64,000 nucleotides of DNA, taken from assembly GCF_024171995.1 (NCBI RefSeq), contig NZ_JAMTCT010000016.1, positions 62,001 to 126,000 of the forward strand, read 5' to 3'. The notes beneath the pieces were generated by a model. That model saw only the letters and a program-made list of their open reading frames with translations. It had not been told where the DNA came from and did no database searches. Positions within the stretch are counted from its first letter, which is position 1. Each line of letters starts with the position of its first letter. Positions 1 through 8,720 of the stretch are shown here, in pieces. Position numbers and translations under genes: made by a program. The stretch is from Promicromonospora umidemergens (lineage in GTDB: Bacteria; Actinomycetota; Actinomycetes; Actinomycetales; Cellulomonadaceae).

Positions 1-99
1 GATTGCGGGTGAAAAAGCGCCGAAGCGGCCAAACATAGGGGAATCCCACAGGCCCGGCGTACGGGTTTTCGCTGAGCCGGTCGGTCCGACCACGGATAC

Positions 100-131
100 G
101 ACAGAAGCCCGGACGAATCCGGGCTTCTGTC
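100..131 (-). terminator. Rho-independent-type hairpin beyond the left att site
   Basis: A perfect 14-bp inverted repeat (100-113 with 118-131) has a 4-nt CGAA loop. It lies directly after the encoded CCA of the tRNA-Ala 3' fragment on the minus strand. It is probably the original terminator of the tRNA gene, displaced when the element inserted. Confidence 0.75.
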
Positions 132-134
132 GAG

Positions 135-173
135 TGGTGGAGCCACCGGGACTCGAACCCGGAACCCCCTGCT
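135..173 (-). other. attL: displaced 3' end of tRNA-Ala
   Basis: Read on the minus strand this is the 3' part of a tRNA: the end of the anticodon stem, variable loop, T arm, acceptor strand with the Ala-type U70, and an encoded CCA. It matches the intact tRNA-Ala at 28521-28593 except for two positions at the base of the T stem. Those two changes swap one base pair (G-C against C-G), so pairing is kept. The intact tRNA has no encoded CCA. Identity stops at 173, in the anticodon arm. This is the typical scar of integration at a tRNA 3' end. Confidence 0.8.
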
Positions 174-289
174 GGTGGAGCGGGTTTCGACGCTCGCTCA
201 CAAGGCTGTCTTGAGTGGGCTGGTGTTAGCCCTGTTACTGGTGCAGAAACGGCTAGATTCCGCCATTCCTGCGCCGCTCGGGATCAGCC

Positions 290-389
290 TGACACGGTTG
301 GCATTCGTAGGCAAGCGTTGTCGCCCGTGGTCGTCCGAACCGTGTCATGTCGCGTGTCACGGGCGGCAATCGTGTCAGGAACCGTGTCA
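290..389. repeat. Left-end integrase arm-type repeats (AACCGTGTCA family)
   Basis: Five copies of a 10-bp motif like AACCGTGTCA occur here: 290-299 inverted, then 338-347, 350-359 (degenerate), 368-377 and 380-389. The last four form two pairs with 12-bp spacing. The same paired motif occurs at the other end (28417-28438). Their presence only near the two element ends suggests binding sites for the integrase N-terminal domain or the excisionase. No gene was found between 174 and 478. Confidence 0.65.
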
Positions 390-478
390 GCCTCGGCGGT
401 TGGCTTAACGCGAGAAGTGAGCGGTGATCTCCGAACGGCGGATCGGCCGAGAGGAGACCACCACCCACTTCGGCGCTG

Positions 479-1099
479 CTAGGCGGCAGCCTGCCCGTCC
501 TGGCCGACGTCGTTCAGGAGCTGGGCGAGGTCGTTCCCGGCCTCGTTCAACCACTCGTCGTAGACCGACAGGTCCCGCCCACGCGTGGTGTGCATGGTGG
601 CGCGCTCGACGTCGACGAACGTGATCGTCTCGGACGGGTAGGCCCGCTGCACGATGCGCAGCACACCCAGAACGACGTGCAGGGGCAGCCGGCCCCGGTT
701 GAACCGGACGTACAGGACCTCGAGCTCACCGTCGGGGTGCCGCTCGGCGCACAGCCTGGGAAGCCTGACGGTCAGGTCGCCGACCTGGACTGAGCGACCG
801 GTCTGCCGCTCGTGTTCCAACCCGTCCCACCATGGGGCCAGCTGCACCCAGTTCCGCGCGGCGGCTGCGTACGGACCCTTCTTCTTGGCGTCCGTAGCGG
901 CTGCGGCCGCGGCTGCCAGCGCCTGACCGTCGCGGGTCCCGCGACGGTCAGTGAGGAGTGCATTCTTGAGCTGGAGCCAGAAATCGGTCCAGTGGTGGTA
1001 CCTGCCAGTTTCCTGGGCCAGCTTGCGGCCGACGCGCTCAGCCGAGGCCGGAGGAGCGCTGAGGTACTTCGTGAACTGGCTGATGTAGATCTCTGCCAT
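479..1099 (-). CDS. Hypothetical protein (206 aa)
   Basis: This is the last minus-strand gene before the left att site. The family is not recognised. The protein is soluble, with an alanine-rich helical stretch around residues 62-72 followed by a mixed, charged C-terminal half. No signal peptide, membrane segment or catalytic motif is visible. The ATG start has an AGGAG sequence about 12 nt upstream. An open frame with high GC at third positions supports coding. Its place at the element end suggests accessory cargo, but no function can be assigned. Confidence 0.6.
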   Translation of the reverse strand: MAEIYISQFTKYLSAPPASAERVGRKLAQETGRYHHWTDFWLQLKNALLTDRRGTRDGQALAAAAAAATDAKKKGPYAAAARNWVQLAPWWDGLEHERQTGRSVQVGDLTVRLPRLCAERHPDGELEVLYVRFNRGRLPLHVVLGVLRIVQRAYPSETITFVDVERATMHTTRGRDLSVYDEWLNEAGNDLAQLLNDVGQDGQAAA

Positions 1100-1584
1100 G
1101 GGCGGTCGTTACTCCTAGAGTCACGACCGTGCTGCACTGAGTGACTGTCCCGAACATGCGGCCACTGGGTGAACGACGTCATTGAGTGTTTCAACACATG
1201 GCGTAACGGTTCACACCATCACTCAGCGCATGGCAGGATGATCAGAGTTCTCCCAAAGAACATCTGACGCCCTGCCGCACGGTCATCGTGGGTAGAGGTG
1301 TTGCACTCAGGCCAGGTGTTGGACGCACCTGGCCTTTGTGCTGCCGGAGGTGACTTACACGGGTGTGGTTCGTTCACCGCCAACAGGTAGGAGTCTAGAT
1401 CGCTTTGCTGACATCCCCGAGTGCTGCGCGCCACATCTGGTGAGACGCTGCGCACACGTGTTTCAACAGGGGTGAGAGCCGTCGATCCTCGTCCACCTGC
1501 AACAAGCGTAGGAGGGTCCGCCACACGACCTCACGAATGTGGGCCATCTGCCCAGGTCAGAGCGTTGCTGGCGTAACAGGACCG
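1100..1584. other. Intergenic region of the element
   Basis: No convincing gene is visible in these 485 bp. The stretch contains the promoter region for the leftward gene ending at 479 and a strong hairpin at 1309-1335. Short open frames here lack a ribosome-binding site and recognisable content. Confidence 0.5.
1309..1335. terminator. Intergenic hairpin
   Basis: A 10-bp perfect stem (1309-1318 with 1326-1335) has a 7-nt loop and is followed by TTT on the plus strand. It lies about 250 bp beyond the end of the minus-strand zinc-finger gene at 1585. It could end that operon or insulate the next gene. Orientation is not certain. Confidence 0.45.
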
Positions 1585-2073
1585 TCAGTCGCGCCGGGCA
1601 TAGCGCGCATCGTCGAGACAGTTCTCGCTGTCGATAGGACCGAAGTCGTCACCGATCCCGCGCGAGCGACTCAAGAGCCACAGCTGTTCGCGGGCACTAC
1701 CACAAATTCGGCACGGCGTGGCTCTTGCGTAGACCACCCGCACAAGCTGGCGGCCGTACCACAACTCGCCCGGTGCTTCGAACCCGAAGTCCCTGAGGTT
1801 CGACGGGTCGCGCTCCAGCTCGCGACACACCTCCGGCGGCAGGTCAGCATCCTTGCGGGCCCGGTAGTCGGCCTGTCGACAGGCACGATCGCAGTATCGG
1901 GTGCCCTGGCGCAGCATCCCGGACAGGCCTGTGCCACATCGCAGGCAGCGCCGGATGGTCAAGGGAACAGTCGCCAACGCACAGCGGTGCGCTCCGGTTG
2001 GGAAGCCCACGGACCGCGGGCGGGCTCGTGGATCGGGCGCGGGACTTGGAATCGCGATGTGCGGAGAAGACAC
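1585..2073 (-). CDS. Small Cys-rich zinc-finger-like protein (162 aa)
   Basis: Function unknown. Two cysteine clusters are visible. One is CLRCG followed about 16 residues later by YCDRACRQ, then a YRAR basic segment, which resembles the zinc fingers of many plasmid and phage helix-turn-helix proteins. The second is CRICG further on. The protein probably binds zinc and perhaps DNA. It lies 43 bp downstream of the ApeA-like gene on the same strand and may be the last member of that operon. The N-terminal 35 residues look poorly conserved, so the true start may be internal. Confidence 0.5.
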   Translation of the reverse strand: MSSPHIAIPSPAPDPRARPRSVGFPTGAHRCALATVPLTIRRCLRCGTGLSGMLRQGTRYCDRACRQADYRARKDADLPPEVCRELERDPSNLRDFGFEAPGELWYGRQLVRVVYARATPCRICGSAREQLWLLSRSRGIGDDFGPIDSENCLDDARYARRD

Positions 2074-2116
2074 CGCCGGAGGTGGGACACGTGCGCGGTC
2101 GTCGTCGGGGCTGCGG

Positions 2117-3601
2117 TCAGGGCTCCTTCGTGGGCGCTGTCAGCCAATCCCTCGCCCCTCTGGCTGTATAACGCAGTTGTGGGTGGTTGTGGACGATCTC
2201 TCGTTGACGCTCGGCGGGCAGCCCGAGTTCGTTCAAAATGTTCAGGATCACCACAGCAGTGGTCACGTCCACGACAGCGATCAGCTCCTCGATGGAGTGA
2301 TCGGGGGTTTGCCCTTCGTGGGCCAGGTCGTTTCGTCCCTTGGTCGTCCGACTTGCCCACCGGTCCACGTCAGGCACGAGCGAGGACATCGCCTCCTGGT
2401 CGGGACGTGCCGCGAGGGCGTACAACCGATCTCGCAATGTTGGGTCATTGCGGAGGGAGCTCCGGATGCGCCCCCGATGCTCTTCAGGCACTTGAGCCAA
2501 CATCGCTTCGCGCATCGACTTGAAATCCGCCCTTGGAATCGGCGACTGGTCAATGCCGAGGCCACGGTGCAATACCTCGGCGGCCCCCACCGCAGTCAGC
2601 AGATTGCTTTCGACGTATTGTGCCGGCGCGTAGCGGAGGCCAAGGATCATGTTCGTCGCGGACTGAAGGCGCTCGTGCACTTCATACCAGCGAGGAATGA
2701 CCTCCTCGAACGGGAGCGACTCACACGTGAAGAACACACGATGATGGTCCGTTGCCTTCGCGTCGTGTTTCCCGATCACGGCAGGCGAATAGATCACCTC
2801 GACGTTCCGCTCCGGCAGTTGCCTACCAGAGGCCGACTCACCGACGGCCTGAGCCAGCTTCAGCCGCAGCCAGATCACGCCGGCCGCATGGTGAGTGGCG
2901 AGTGCTATTAGATCCTGTATCAGCCGGGCAGAACTCATCGCGTCGCTCAGGGAAGTTGCCTCACGCGGGACGATTCGCATGTACGCCGTGTCGCGCATGC
3001 GTCCAACGGTCCCGCCCCGCCGGTAGTCGAAGAATGGCAGCGTATGACTGTGTGCAAGCACGAACTCGGTTCCGTCAACTTCGACCGACTGCGCCTCCAC
3101 GGGCTCCACAGAGATCGTGCCGCTCCCATCGGGACGACCGCCGGGGGCCGAGAAAACCCCCTTGAAGACTGATGTTGCCGCCCAGAGCCCGAAGTTCTCC
3201 ACCGACACCTCTATCTTGGAGAACGCTGCCTCGTCCTCACTGTCGACGTGCGCCCCAATGAGTGCCGTAGTCACTGTGATGGTCTGCTTGTCGGGAGACT
3301 TGACCCGCGCACCGTAGGTTCGCTTGCTGCTGCTCGGAACACAGCCGAGGAGACTAATCTCGCGCTGCTCGGCGGCACCGTGGATTACGTCCCACGTTCG
3401 ACTCCCCTCATGAACCACTGCCAAGCCGTCGGCAAGAGTCGTCACGATGCGATCTTCGAACATGCCGATCAAAGAGAGAACCAAGCCTTCCTCAGGCTTA
3501 TAGCGGAGAACGCCCGGCACCCGATTTTCAGGATCATCCGGCAACCACCACAGCCCAGCCCATTCGCCTGATTCATCGAGGTTCAGCGGGTCGTTGGCCA
3601 C
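2117..3601 (-). CDS. apeA: ApeA-like HEPN-domain anti-phage protein
   Basis: This 494-aa protein has the layout of the ApeA family: an N-terminal beta-rich domain beginning with GEWAGLWWLP and a later G-x-L-x-Y segment, then a C-terminal helical HEPN domain. The HEPN motif is R423-N-D-L-A-H428, matching R-x4-H. ApeA-type proteins are reported single-gene phage-defence nucleases that act by abortive infection, probably by cutting RNA. The GTG start was chosen because AAAGGGGA lies 8 nt upstream and the preceding residues look like read-through. It follows the DUF4238 gene by 58 bp on the same strand, in a probable three- or four-gene operon. The family call rests on motif and layout only. Confidence 0.7.
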   Translation of the reverse strand: MANDPLNLDESGEWAGLWWLPDDPENRVPGVLRYKPEEGLVLSLIGMFEDRIVTTLADGLAVVHEGSRTWDVIHGAAEQREISLLGCVPSSSKRTYGARVKSPDKQTITVTTALIGAHVDSEDEAAFSKIEVSVENFGLWAATSVFKGVFSAPGGRPDGSGTISVEPVEAQSVEVDGTEFVLAHSHTLPFFDYRRGGTVGRMRDTAYMRIVPREATSLSDAMSSARLIQDLIALATHHAAGVIWLRLKLAQAVGESASGRQLPERNVEVIYSPAVIGKHDAKATDHHRVFFTCESLPFEEVIPRWYEVHERLQSATNMILGLRYAPAQYVESNLLTAVGAAEVLHRGLGIDQSPIPRADFKSMREAMLAQVPEEHRGRIRSSLRNDPTLRDRLYALAARPDQEAMSSLVPDVDRWASRTTKGRNDLAHEGQTPDHSIEELIAVVDVTTAVVILNILNELGLPAERQREIVHNHPQLRYTARGARDWLTAPTKEP

Positions 3602-3659
3602 AGAATTTCCCCTTTCACGGGATCCAGATGTCCCGCCCTGGCGTCCCAGGATGCCACGC

Positions 3660-4685
3660 TCACGGCATCTCTCCGGCGCTGTCCGGCGGAAGCAAACCTG
3701 CGTCGAGCAATACCTGACGATCGCCGTCATCCATGAACCGCCACGGGTCCCCGCTCATCACGACTTCCTTGGTCCTCGGCTCCGGAAGTTCGAGGCCTTT
3801 TATGGGTCGGTCGGCGGGGTGGTGGTAAAGCATCTTGCGTGCGCTGTTCACCGTGCACGAGTTTGAGTAGAGCGCAGTCGCGGCCGAACCCGCGATTGCG
3901 CGGTCGTCGTGCAGGCTTGTGAGGTCTGGGTGCAGCGAGCTTCGAAGGTGCATGCTGAGCGACAACCGACGAGTCAGCGGGACGTGGATGGCGTCGGCAT
4001 TCGCGATCCCGGTTCCCAAGCCCAGTTTCGTGAATCGCTCGTTCGGCACGACGAACACCGGGTGATCGCTCGTTGCGAGGCCCTTGTGCCGAAAAGTCGT
4101 CATCAACCACCAGCGATCAAGGATCAACTCAATTGCCTTGGGTAGCGCGTTCGCGATGTACTGCAGATGGTGGTTAGCGTGAACCGCAACCTGATACGGG
4201 TTCTCGAACAATGAAATCCACTCGCGGTTGACCGCCTCATCGTCTGTCGGAAGCCCTGCGGCGTCCAGCTCGTCTCGGAGTCGTCGACGGCCACCGAACA
4301 TGATTTGGAGCTGGACTGCGCCAGTGCCGAGTTCCCCCATCGAGGTCCGTACCTGGCTTCCGCGCAGCGCCTGCAGTGCGATCCACCCGGCCATCGCGCC
4401 GCGTAGCTCTTCGGGCAGGGGCCACACTCCGTCATGCACGGCTCGCCAGGCTGGCGCTGCTGCTGCTTCGATCTCCCCGAACGCTTGCTCGGCGACGTCT
4501 GTGGTCAGCCCGTCGTGCCCGATCGCTGTGTAGTACTGGTTGTGCACCGACGCGTCGTTGATGCTCTGAGTGAAGGTCCGGTCGCCAGGGAGCACCACGG
4601 TTGTTACCTGCCCGACGTCGTCGGCGAAGTAACGAAGGTAGAACTTGGAAACGACATGGTGGCGACGCGCTTGCCGTTTCGTCAC
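3660..4685 (-). CDS. DUF4238 domain protein
   Basis: This 341-aa protein opens with RRHHVVSKFYLRYFA, the HHxVxxFYLR signature of DUF4238, and has the TSDHPVFV motif typical of the middle of that family. The biochemical role is unknown. Members are often found on mobile elements. The GTG start at 4685 precedes the conserved HH motif by six codons, with AAGGAC upstream. The longer open frame reading back into the DUF2188 gene is an artefact. It sits 61 bp after the DUF2188 gene and 58 bp before the ApeA-like gene, so all three are probably co-transcribed and may act together. Confidence 0.7.
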   Translation of the reverse strand: MTKRQARRHHVVSKFYLRYFADDVGQVTTVVLPGDRTFTQSINDASVHNQYYTAIGHDGLTTDVAEQAFGEIEAAAAPAWRAVHDGVWPLPEELRGAMAGWIALQALRGSQVRTSMGELGTGAVQLQIMFGGRRRLRDELDAAGLPTDDEAVNREWISLFENPYQVAVHANHHLQYIANALPKAIELILDRWWLMTTFRHKGLATSDHPVFVVPNERFTKLGLGTGIANADAIHVPLTRRLSLSMHLRSSLHPDLTSLHDDRAIAGSAATALYSNSCTVNSARKMLYHHPADRPIKGLELPEPRTKEVVMSGDPWRFMDDGDRQVLLDAGLLPPDSAGEMP

Positions 4686-4746
4686 GTTCGCGCGGCCGTC
4701 CTTCGCGCCCGAGAGGGCGCCCCGAGACGAACCGCTCCCGTGCTCA

Positions 4747-4992
4747 TTACTTCTTGTCGCGGGGTGGGTTGGGGTCGTTTCCCGGCGCAACAGTGTCCGA
4801 GTCGCGAATACGTCCGTCGCGACCATGGATGCGGACTTCCCCTCCGCCGGCGTTCCCGACGATCTCGCGCGCGCGGTCCACTGCCTGCGCCTGTGTGTCT
4901 GCGTGTGCACTCGCCCGCTTAGCTCCAGGCGCGACGACGTCCCAACCACCGTCCTTGCCCGGCACGACGTCACGTGCGTTGTCGTTGCCCAT
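4747..4992 (-). CDS. DUF2188 family protein
   Basis: This 81-aa protein has VVPGKDGGWDVV, then DTQAQAVDRARE, then VRIHGRDGRIRDSDT near the end, which is the DUF2188 pattern. Its function is unknown. ATG at 4992 is preceded by GGGAGG at a good distance. It is the first gene of a minus-strand operon with the DUF4238 and ApeA-like genes. It might be a small regulatory or accessory subunit, but nothing in the sequence shows that. The promoter would lie in 4993-5158, which is shared with the divergent pseudogene. Confidence 0.75.
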   Translation of the reverse strand: MGNDNARDVVPGKDGGWDVVAPGAKRASAHADTQAQAVDRAREIVGNAGGGEVRIHGRDGRIRDSDTVAPGNDPNPPRDKK

Positions 4993-5158
4993 CGCTGTCC
5001 TCCCGCCTCTTGTGCATGAATGGCCACCACTACTCGCAGGTTTCAAGACTCCGCCGCCATTCGGCCGACGACCAGCCCGGGCGGCCAAGATCACCCATCT
5101 CGGGCGTCGAGTTCACCCAGGTAGCACCCGCTCAGGTGCTGGCCGGTACCGTCCGACC

Positions 5159-5344
5159 ATGGATTGGGGTCTGATCGCGTCGTCCGCTGTGGCAGCGGGT
5201 GTTGTCAGTGCGGCCGTGAACGCGGCCTTCAACTGGGCTCAAAGACCCTTCGCACCTCTACACGGAGATCGAAGCCGAGCATGATGCTGCACTTGACGCC
5301 TTCCTTGAGGCAGCACGCAAGGAACTCGGTATCGACGACCTGTG
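5159..5344 (+). pseudogene. Internally deleted, frameshifted paralogue of the 25410 membrane protein
   Basis: The reading frame from ATG 5159 begins MDWGLIASSAVAAGVVSA, clearly like VDWSPIWSAAVAAGIVSA at 25410. After about 25 codons the frame shifts, near 5237. The shifted frame ends AALDAFLEAARKELGIDDL, matching the tail QAFVNAAQTELGVEL of the 25410 protein. About 120 central codons are missing. This is therefore a relic of a second copy. It also fixes the start of the intact gene. Confidence 0.75.
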
Positions 5345-5398
5345 ACTCACCGCCGATCGGAGTGCAGGCCACCCGTACTGCTCCGCCGCAACCCTGCC

Positions 5399-5430
5399 GA
5401 CCTGGGTGGCGGCCTTCTCGGCTCCGACCG
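5399..5430 (-). pseudogene. Relic fragment of a MobF relaxase gene
   Basis: 31 of 32 bases match positions 9471-9502 inside the relaxase gene and encode VGAEKAATQV in the corresponding frame. The flanking sequence is not clearly relaxase. This looks like a remnant left by recombination with a second, related relaxase gene. It abuts the decayed ABC permease. Confidence 0.6.
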
Positions 5431-6121
5431 ACCCGCAATGGCACAACTTCGTCGACGCGTGGCGCGTCGCCGAGGTCCCCCGCTGCTGTGGTCGAGCCTC
5501 CTCCTGGTGATCGGCGTGGTCCCGGTCGTCGCGCTGTGCGCGACCACGGCCGGCTACACCCTCGGGCAGCTGCGCGTGGGGGGGTCGGGCATCGTCTTCG
5601 TCCTCATGGTCTTCAGCCTCACCCTGCCCAGAGCGCCCACGATCGTGCCGCTCTGCTACCAGCTCCAGGGCATGGGACTGCTCAACACCCGGATCGGCCT
5701 CATCCTCATCGGCACATTCACGCCCTTCGCGGTGTACTGGATGCGGCGCACTTCATCACCATGCCCAAGGAGCTCAACGAGGCGTCCGCCATCGACAGCG
5801 CCAACCGCTGGCAGCGTTCGCCCGCATCGAGGTACCGCTCGCGGTCCCGGCGATCACGTCCATGTGTCTGCTGCTGTTCCTGTGGAGGTGGAACGCCTTC
5901 CTGCAGGCCATCGTCCTGATCGACGACCCCAGCAAACGCACCATGGCCGGCGCCCTGCGGAACTTGGTTGGCCAGTACACGTCCGACGCCGTCCTACTCA
6001 ACGCTGGCTCGCTGCTGGCTCCGACGATCGTGGTGTTCCTGATCTTCCAGCGGCACTTCGTCAAGGCGCTCATCACCGGTGCCGTCAAGGGGCGAGCACT
6101 AGCGCCAACGGATCAGTTGTG
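5421..6121 (+). pseudogene. Decayed sugar ABC transporter permease (MalG type)
   Basis: Pieces in different frames together resemble a carbohydrate ABC permease. WHNFVDAW leads into a hydrophobic stretch LLWSSLLLVIGVVPVV, then LNTRIGLILIGTFTPFAVYW, then MPKELNEASAID (the EAA loop that contacts the ATPase), then LLLFLWRWNAF and the usual C-terminal FQRHFVKAL. Frameshifts near 5480, 5755 and 5830 break it. No binding protein, partner permease or ATPase is nearby. It was probably captured from elsewhere and is inactive. Confidence 0.75.
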
Positions 6122-6235
6122 ACGTACCGGCTTCGCACCTGATATGCCGGTCGCACGGTGACCTACCCGAATCGCATCAAGACCGCGCCACGGGGCCGAT
6201 CCGCCATTGCTCCCATTCGTACCCGCGACGACGGC

Positions 6236-7108
6236 TCAATTGCTCGTCGACTCAGCGCCGTCCGACGTGGTAGTGAGACCGAAGGCCTTCTCCACCATCT
6301 CCGGCGTGACGTAGTCGTGAAGGTCAGGCAGCGGGACCGTCGGGTCGAACCAGTTCTCGAAGTTCCACGGCCCATCTTCCGACATGTAACGGCCGTCGTA
6401 CATCAAGTCGATAATCCAGTCCGGTTCGACGATCGCGTCGTACCAGTCAGGCCACCCGTCGGTGTCCGCCCCGTACATGTCGGCGAAGACATCACCCTGT
6501 TCGAGAATGAGGCGTACGACAATGCCCTCTCCAACCGTCTGGGCAAGGCGGGGCATCATGATCGACTTAGCCGCCGGCGCCGTGCGGCGAAGCTGCTCGA
6601 TCGTTGCCTTCAGCCTGAAGACGAAGTCGTAGTCGTACCGCACTAGCCACTGTTCTGGCAGGGCTCCATCAAGCCAGCTGTGGCCCAGTTCGCCGAGATG
6701 AGTCCCGCGGGGCCGTCGTGCCAGCTCCTCCAGGTCGCCCTTGATGTGATCCAGCAGAACGTCGGAACCCCAGGCGAAGGTCTTTGCCGCATCCAGGCCG
6801 AAGTTGAGTTCGAGGTCCTCCACATAGAGGCCGTCCTTCTTCGGGTCGTACTCTTTCCAGTCTTTGCCAAGCTCGTCATCATCAGGCTCGCCTGACGATG
6901 TGTCCGGTAGGACCGACCAGCGCAGTGCGCTACACACAGCGCGGACCTTGTCCTTGCGAATGTTCGATCCGGTCTCGTAGCGGCGCCATGTCTCGCTGCC
7001 GATGCCCGCGCGCTGGGCTGCGTCCTCAATGGACATGTCCAGCTCTTCCCGCCGGGTCCGGATCGCAGCGCCAAGCTCCGCTCCGCCAGCAACCGTTCTT
7101 GGTGGCAT
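6236..7108 (-). CDS. XRE-type helix-turn-helix regulator (290 aa)
   Basis: The N-terminal 75 residues form an XRE helix-turn-helix: LGAAIRTRREELDMSIEDAA, then AGIGSETWRRYETG. The rest is a long acidic, tryptophan-rich domain (for example GWPDWYDAIVEPDWIIDLMY) that is not recognised and may sense a ligand or bind a partner. ATG 7108 has an AAGGAGT sequence just upstream. It stands alone, between a decayed region and a plus-strand small membrane protein gene. It probably controls element functions, but the target is not evident. Confidence 0.75.
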   Translation of the reverse strand: MPPRTVAGGAELGAAIRTRREELDMSIEDAAQRAGIGSETWRRYETGSNIRKDKVRAVCSALRWSVLPDTSSGEPDDDELGKDWKEYDPKKDGLYVEDLELNFGLDAAKTFAWGSDVLLDHIKGDLEELARRPRGTHLGELGHSWLDGALPEQWLVRYDYDFVFRLKATIEQLRRTAPAAKSIMMPRLAQTVGEGIVVRLILEQGDVFADMYGADTDGWPDWYDAIVEPDWIIDLMYDGRYMSEDGPWNFENWFDPTVPLPDLHDYVTPEMVEKAFGLTTTSDGAESTSN

Positions 7109-7493
7109 CTCAACTCCTTACTGATGCGTCAGAATGACATCAGTATACATAAGCGCCATCAGAGGCGAAGCAACGCCGCACGTCGCCGTCGCCGTCGCCG
7201 TCGTGGGGCAGCGCTATCGGCGCGCCCTTGCGGCGCCCTCAGATCAGTAAGGACCGAGTCGGCCAGAGGACCACCTTGTGGCTCAGTGCAGACTTCGCGG
7301 CCTAATCTGGCGAACACAGCGTGGTGGCCACTGCTCGGGTCACGGACCAGATGTGGTTCTCCGGCCCGGCCTACAACATCGCCTGCGGACGCTGCTCGCA
7401 ACCGATGAGTGTTCGGCCTCTAGGAGATTGATCGGCGCGCTCAGGTTCCTGGCCGCGATAATCTCCCTGGCCGTGAGCCCTACGCTCCATGGC

Positions 7494-8093
7494 ATGGATC
7501 CGACACTTCAAGCAGCATGGGTGGCCGTAGCCGGGACTCTGCTCGGTTCGCTGGTCGGGGGTGGCATCCAGACGTGGACCGGCCGCCGCGCGCTCGCGTC
7601 AACCCACGACGACGCTGCCGCACAACGCGGAGCGGCGGCCAACGCACTAGAAATGCAGTTGAGCGAGGAGCGGCTCCGGCGTTTGTGGTCTGAACGTCGC
7701 GCCCTGTACACCGCCGTCCTCGCCGAATCGGCTGCATGGGACACAGCGAACACGCACGCGCACTCCGAAAACCGGTACAACTTCGAGAACGCAGAGTCCA
7801 TGCGGGATCCAGAGGAAGTAACACCGCAGGAGGCGGCGATACTTCGCTGCATGCCCGAGTTCAGGCGACTGGAACAGGAGGTGCACCTGATCGGCGGTAC
7901 TGACGTGAGGGAAGCAATGGAGCCGGTACGTAGGGCACTCTACAAGGGCGCCGCAGCCGCCGCGGATTGTGCCCCCTCGTACGGAAACCCCGAATACATC
8001 AGGGCGCTCGATCTTCTTACGTTGGCCATGCGCCGCGAACTGATCGATCAGAGCGGCGCCGGACTGATGGTTCAAGTGTCTGCCAGTTCGTGA
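7494..8093 (+). CDS. N-terminally membrane-anchored hypothetical protein (199 aa)
   Basis: Not recognised. The N-terminus has one hydrophobic helix (AAWVAVAGTLLGSLVGGG) followed by a basic stop-transfer region. A long, charged, largely helical cytoplasmic part follows, with likely coiled coil around LEMQLSEERLRRLWSERRAL. The layout is like that of the 25410 protein, though the sequences differ. ATG 7494 is preferred because the upstream open frame lacks a ribosome-binding site and the membrane helix starts directly after it. It could be a membrane-associated accessory or defence protein; there is no direct evidence. Confidence 0.6.
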   Translation: MDPTLQAAWVAVAGTLLGSLVGGGIQTWTGRRALASTHDDAAAQRGAAANALEMQLSEERLRRLWSERRALYTAVLAESAAWDTANTHAHSENRYNFENAESMRDPEEVTPQEAAILRCMPEFRRLEQEVHLIGGTDVREAMEPVRRALYKGAAAAADCAPSYGNPEYIRALDLLTLAMRRELIDQSGAGLMVQVSASS

Positions 8094-8296
8094 GAACACG
8101 CGAACTACCCGAACGGACAAACTGAAGCACCTGTCGACCAATATCAGCGCAGGGGACGTCGATGCCGGCTGCACAGCGGTGCCTCGCTACTGCGGTCTGT
8201 CGTGCTCTGCGACCCGAGATCGCGTGCAACCGCTTGGACACGCCACCCTGGAGCGTGCAGACCTGGGCGGATTTCACCTCGTGATCCGCGAGACCT

Positions 8297-8638
8297 GTGG
8301 CTGAGGTGCGGCGTAGCGTGGCACACGTGAACGATGACGAGTTGGTCGCCAGCATGATGCGCGTACTGGAGATCGACTTCCAGGTTGTCCAACACTTCGC
8401 GGAGGATGACACCGAGAGCGTCGCCCAATTCCGCCGGTGCGGGCGTCGCGCAATCCGGAACCTCGGCTACAAGGCTCGCACTCACCAGACCGATCCTGAT
8501 CTTCGCGAAGATCGGCTCATCGTCGTGCACGCGATGATCGCCAACCGGAGCGACGACGACGACAAGCGTCTCGAAGAACGCGCCATACTGCTGGTACAGA
8601 GCATGCCATCGCCTTTCGATAGGCGCTCCGATCCGTAG
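8297..8638 (+). CDS. Hypothetical acidic protein (up to 113 aa)
   Basis: A short, charged, helical protein without recognised motifs; rich in Asp, Glu and Arg. GTG 8297 and GTG 8327 are both possible starts; the second has no better ribosome-binding site. An overlapping minus-strand open frame is judged a shadow because it is rich in Arg, Pro and Ser. No operon context: the next gene, the relaxase, converges on it from the right. Confidence 0.4.
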   Translation: MAEVRRSVAHVNDDELVASMMRVLEIDFQVVQHFAEDDTESVAQFRRCGRRAIRNLGYKARTHQTDPDLREDRLIVVHAMIANRSDDDDKRLEERAILLVQSMPSPFDRRSDP

Positions 8639-8720
8639 CAATCGGTGCTGACGGCTCGACCAAGCTCGTTGCAGCAGCGCGGCCATGCAAGATCGATCAA
8701 CCGTCAAGGCTTCGCCTCCG

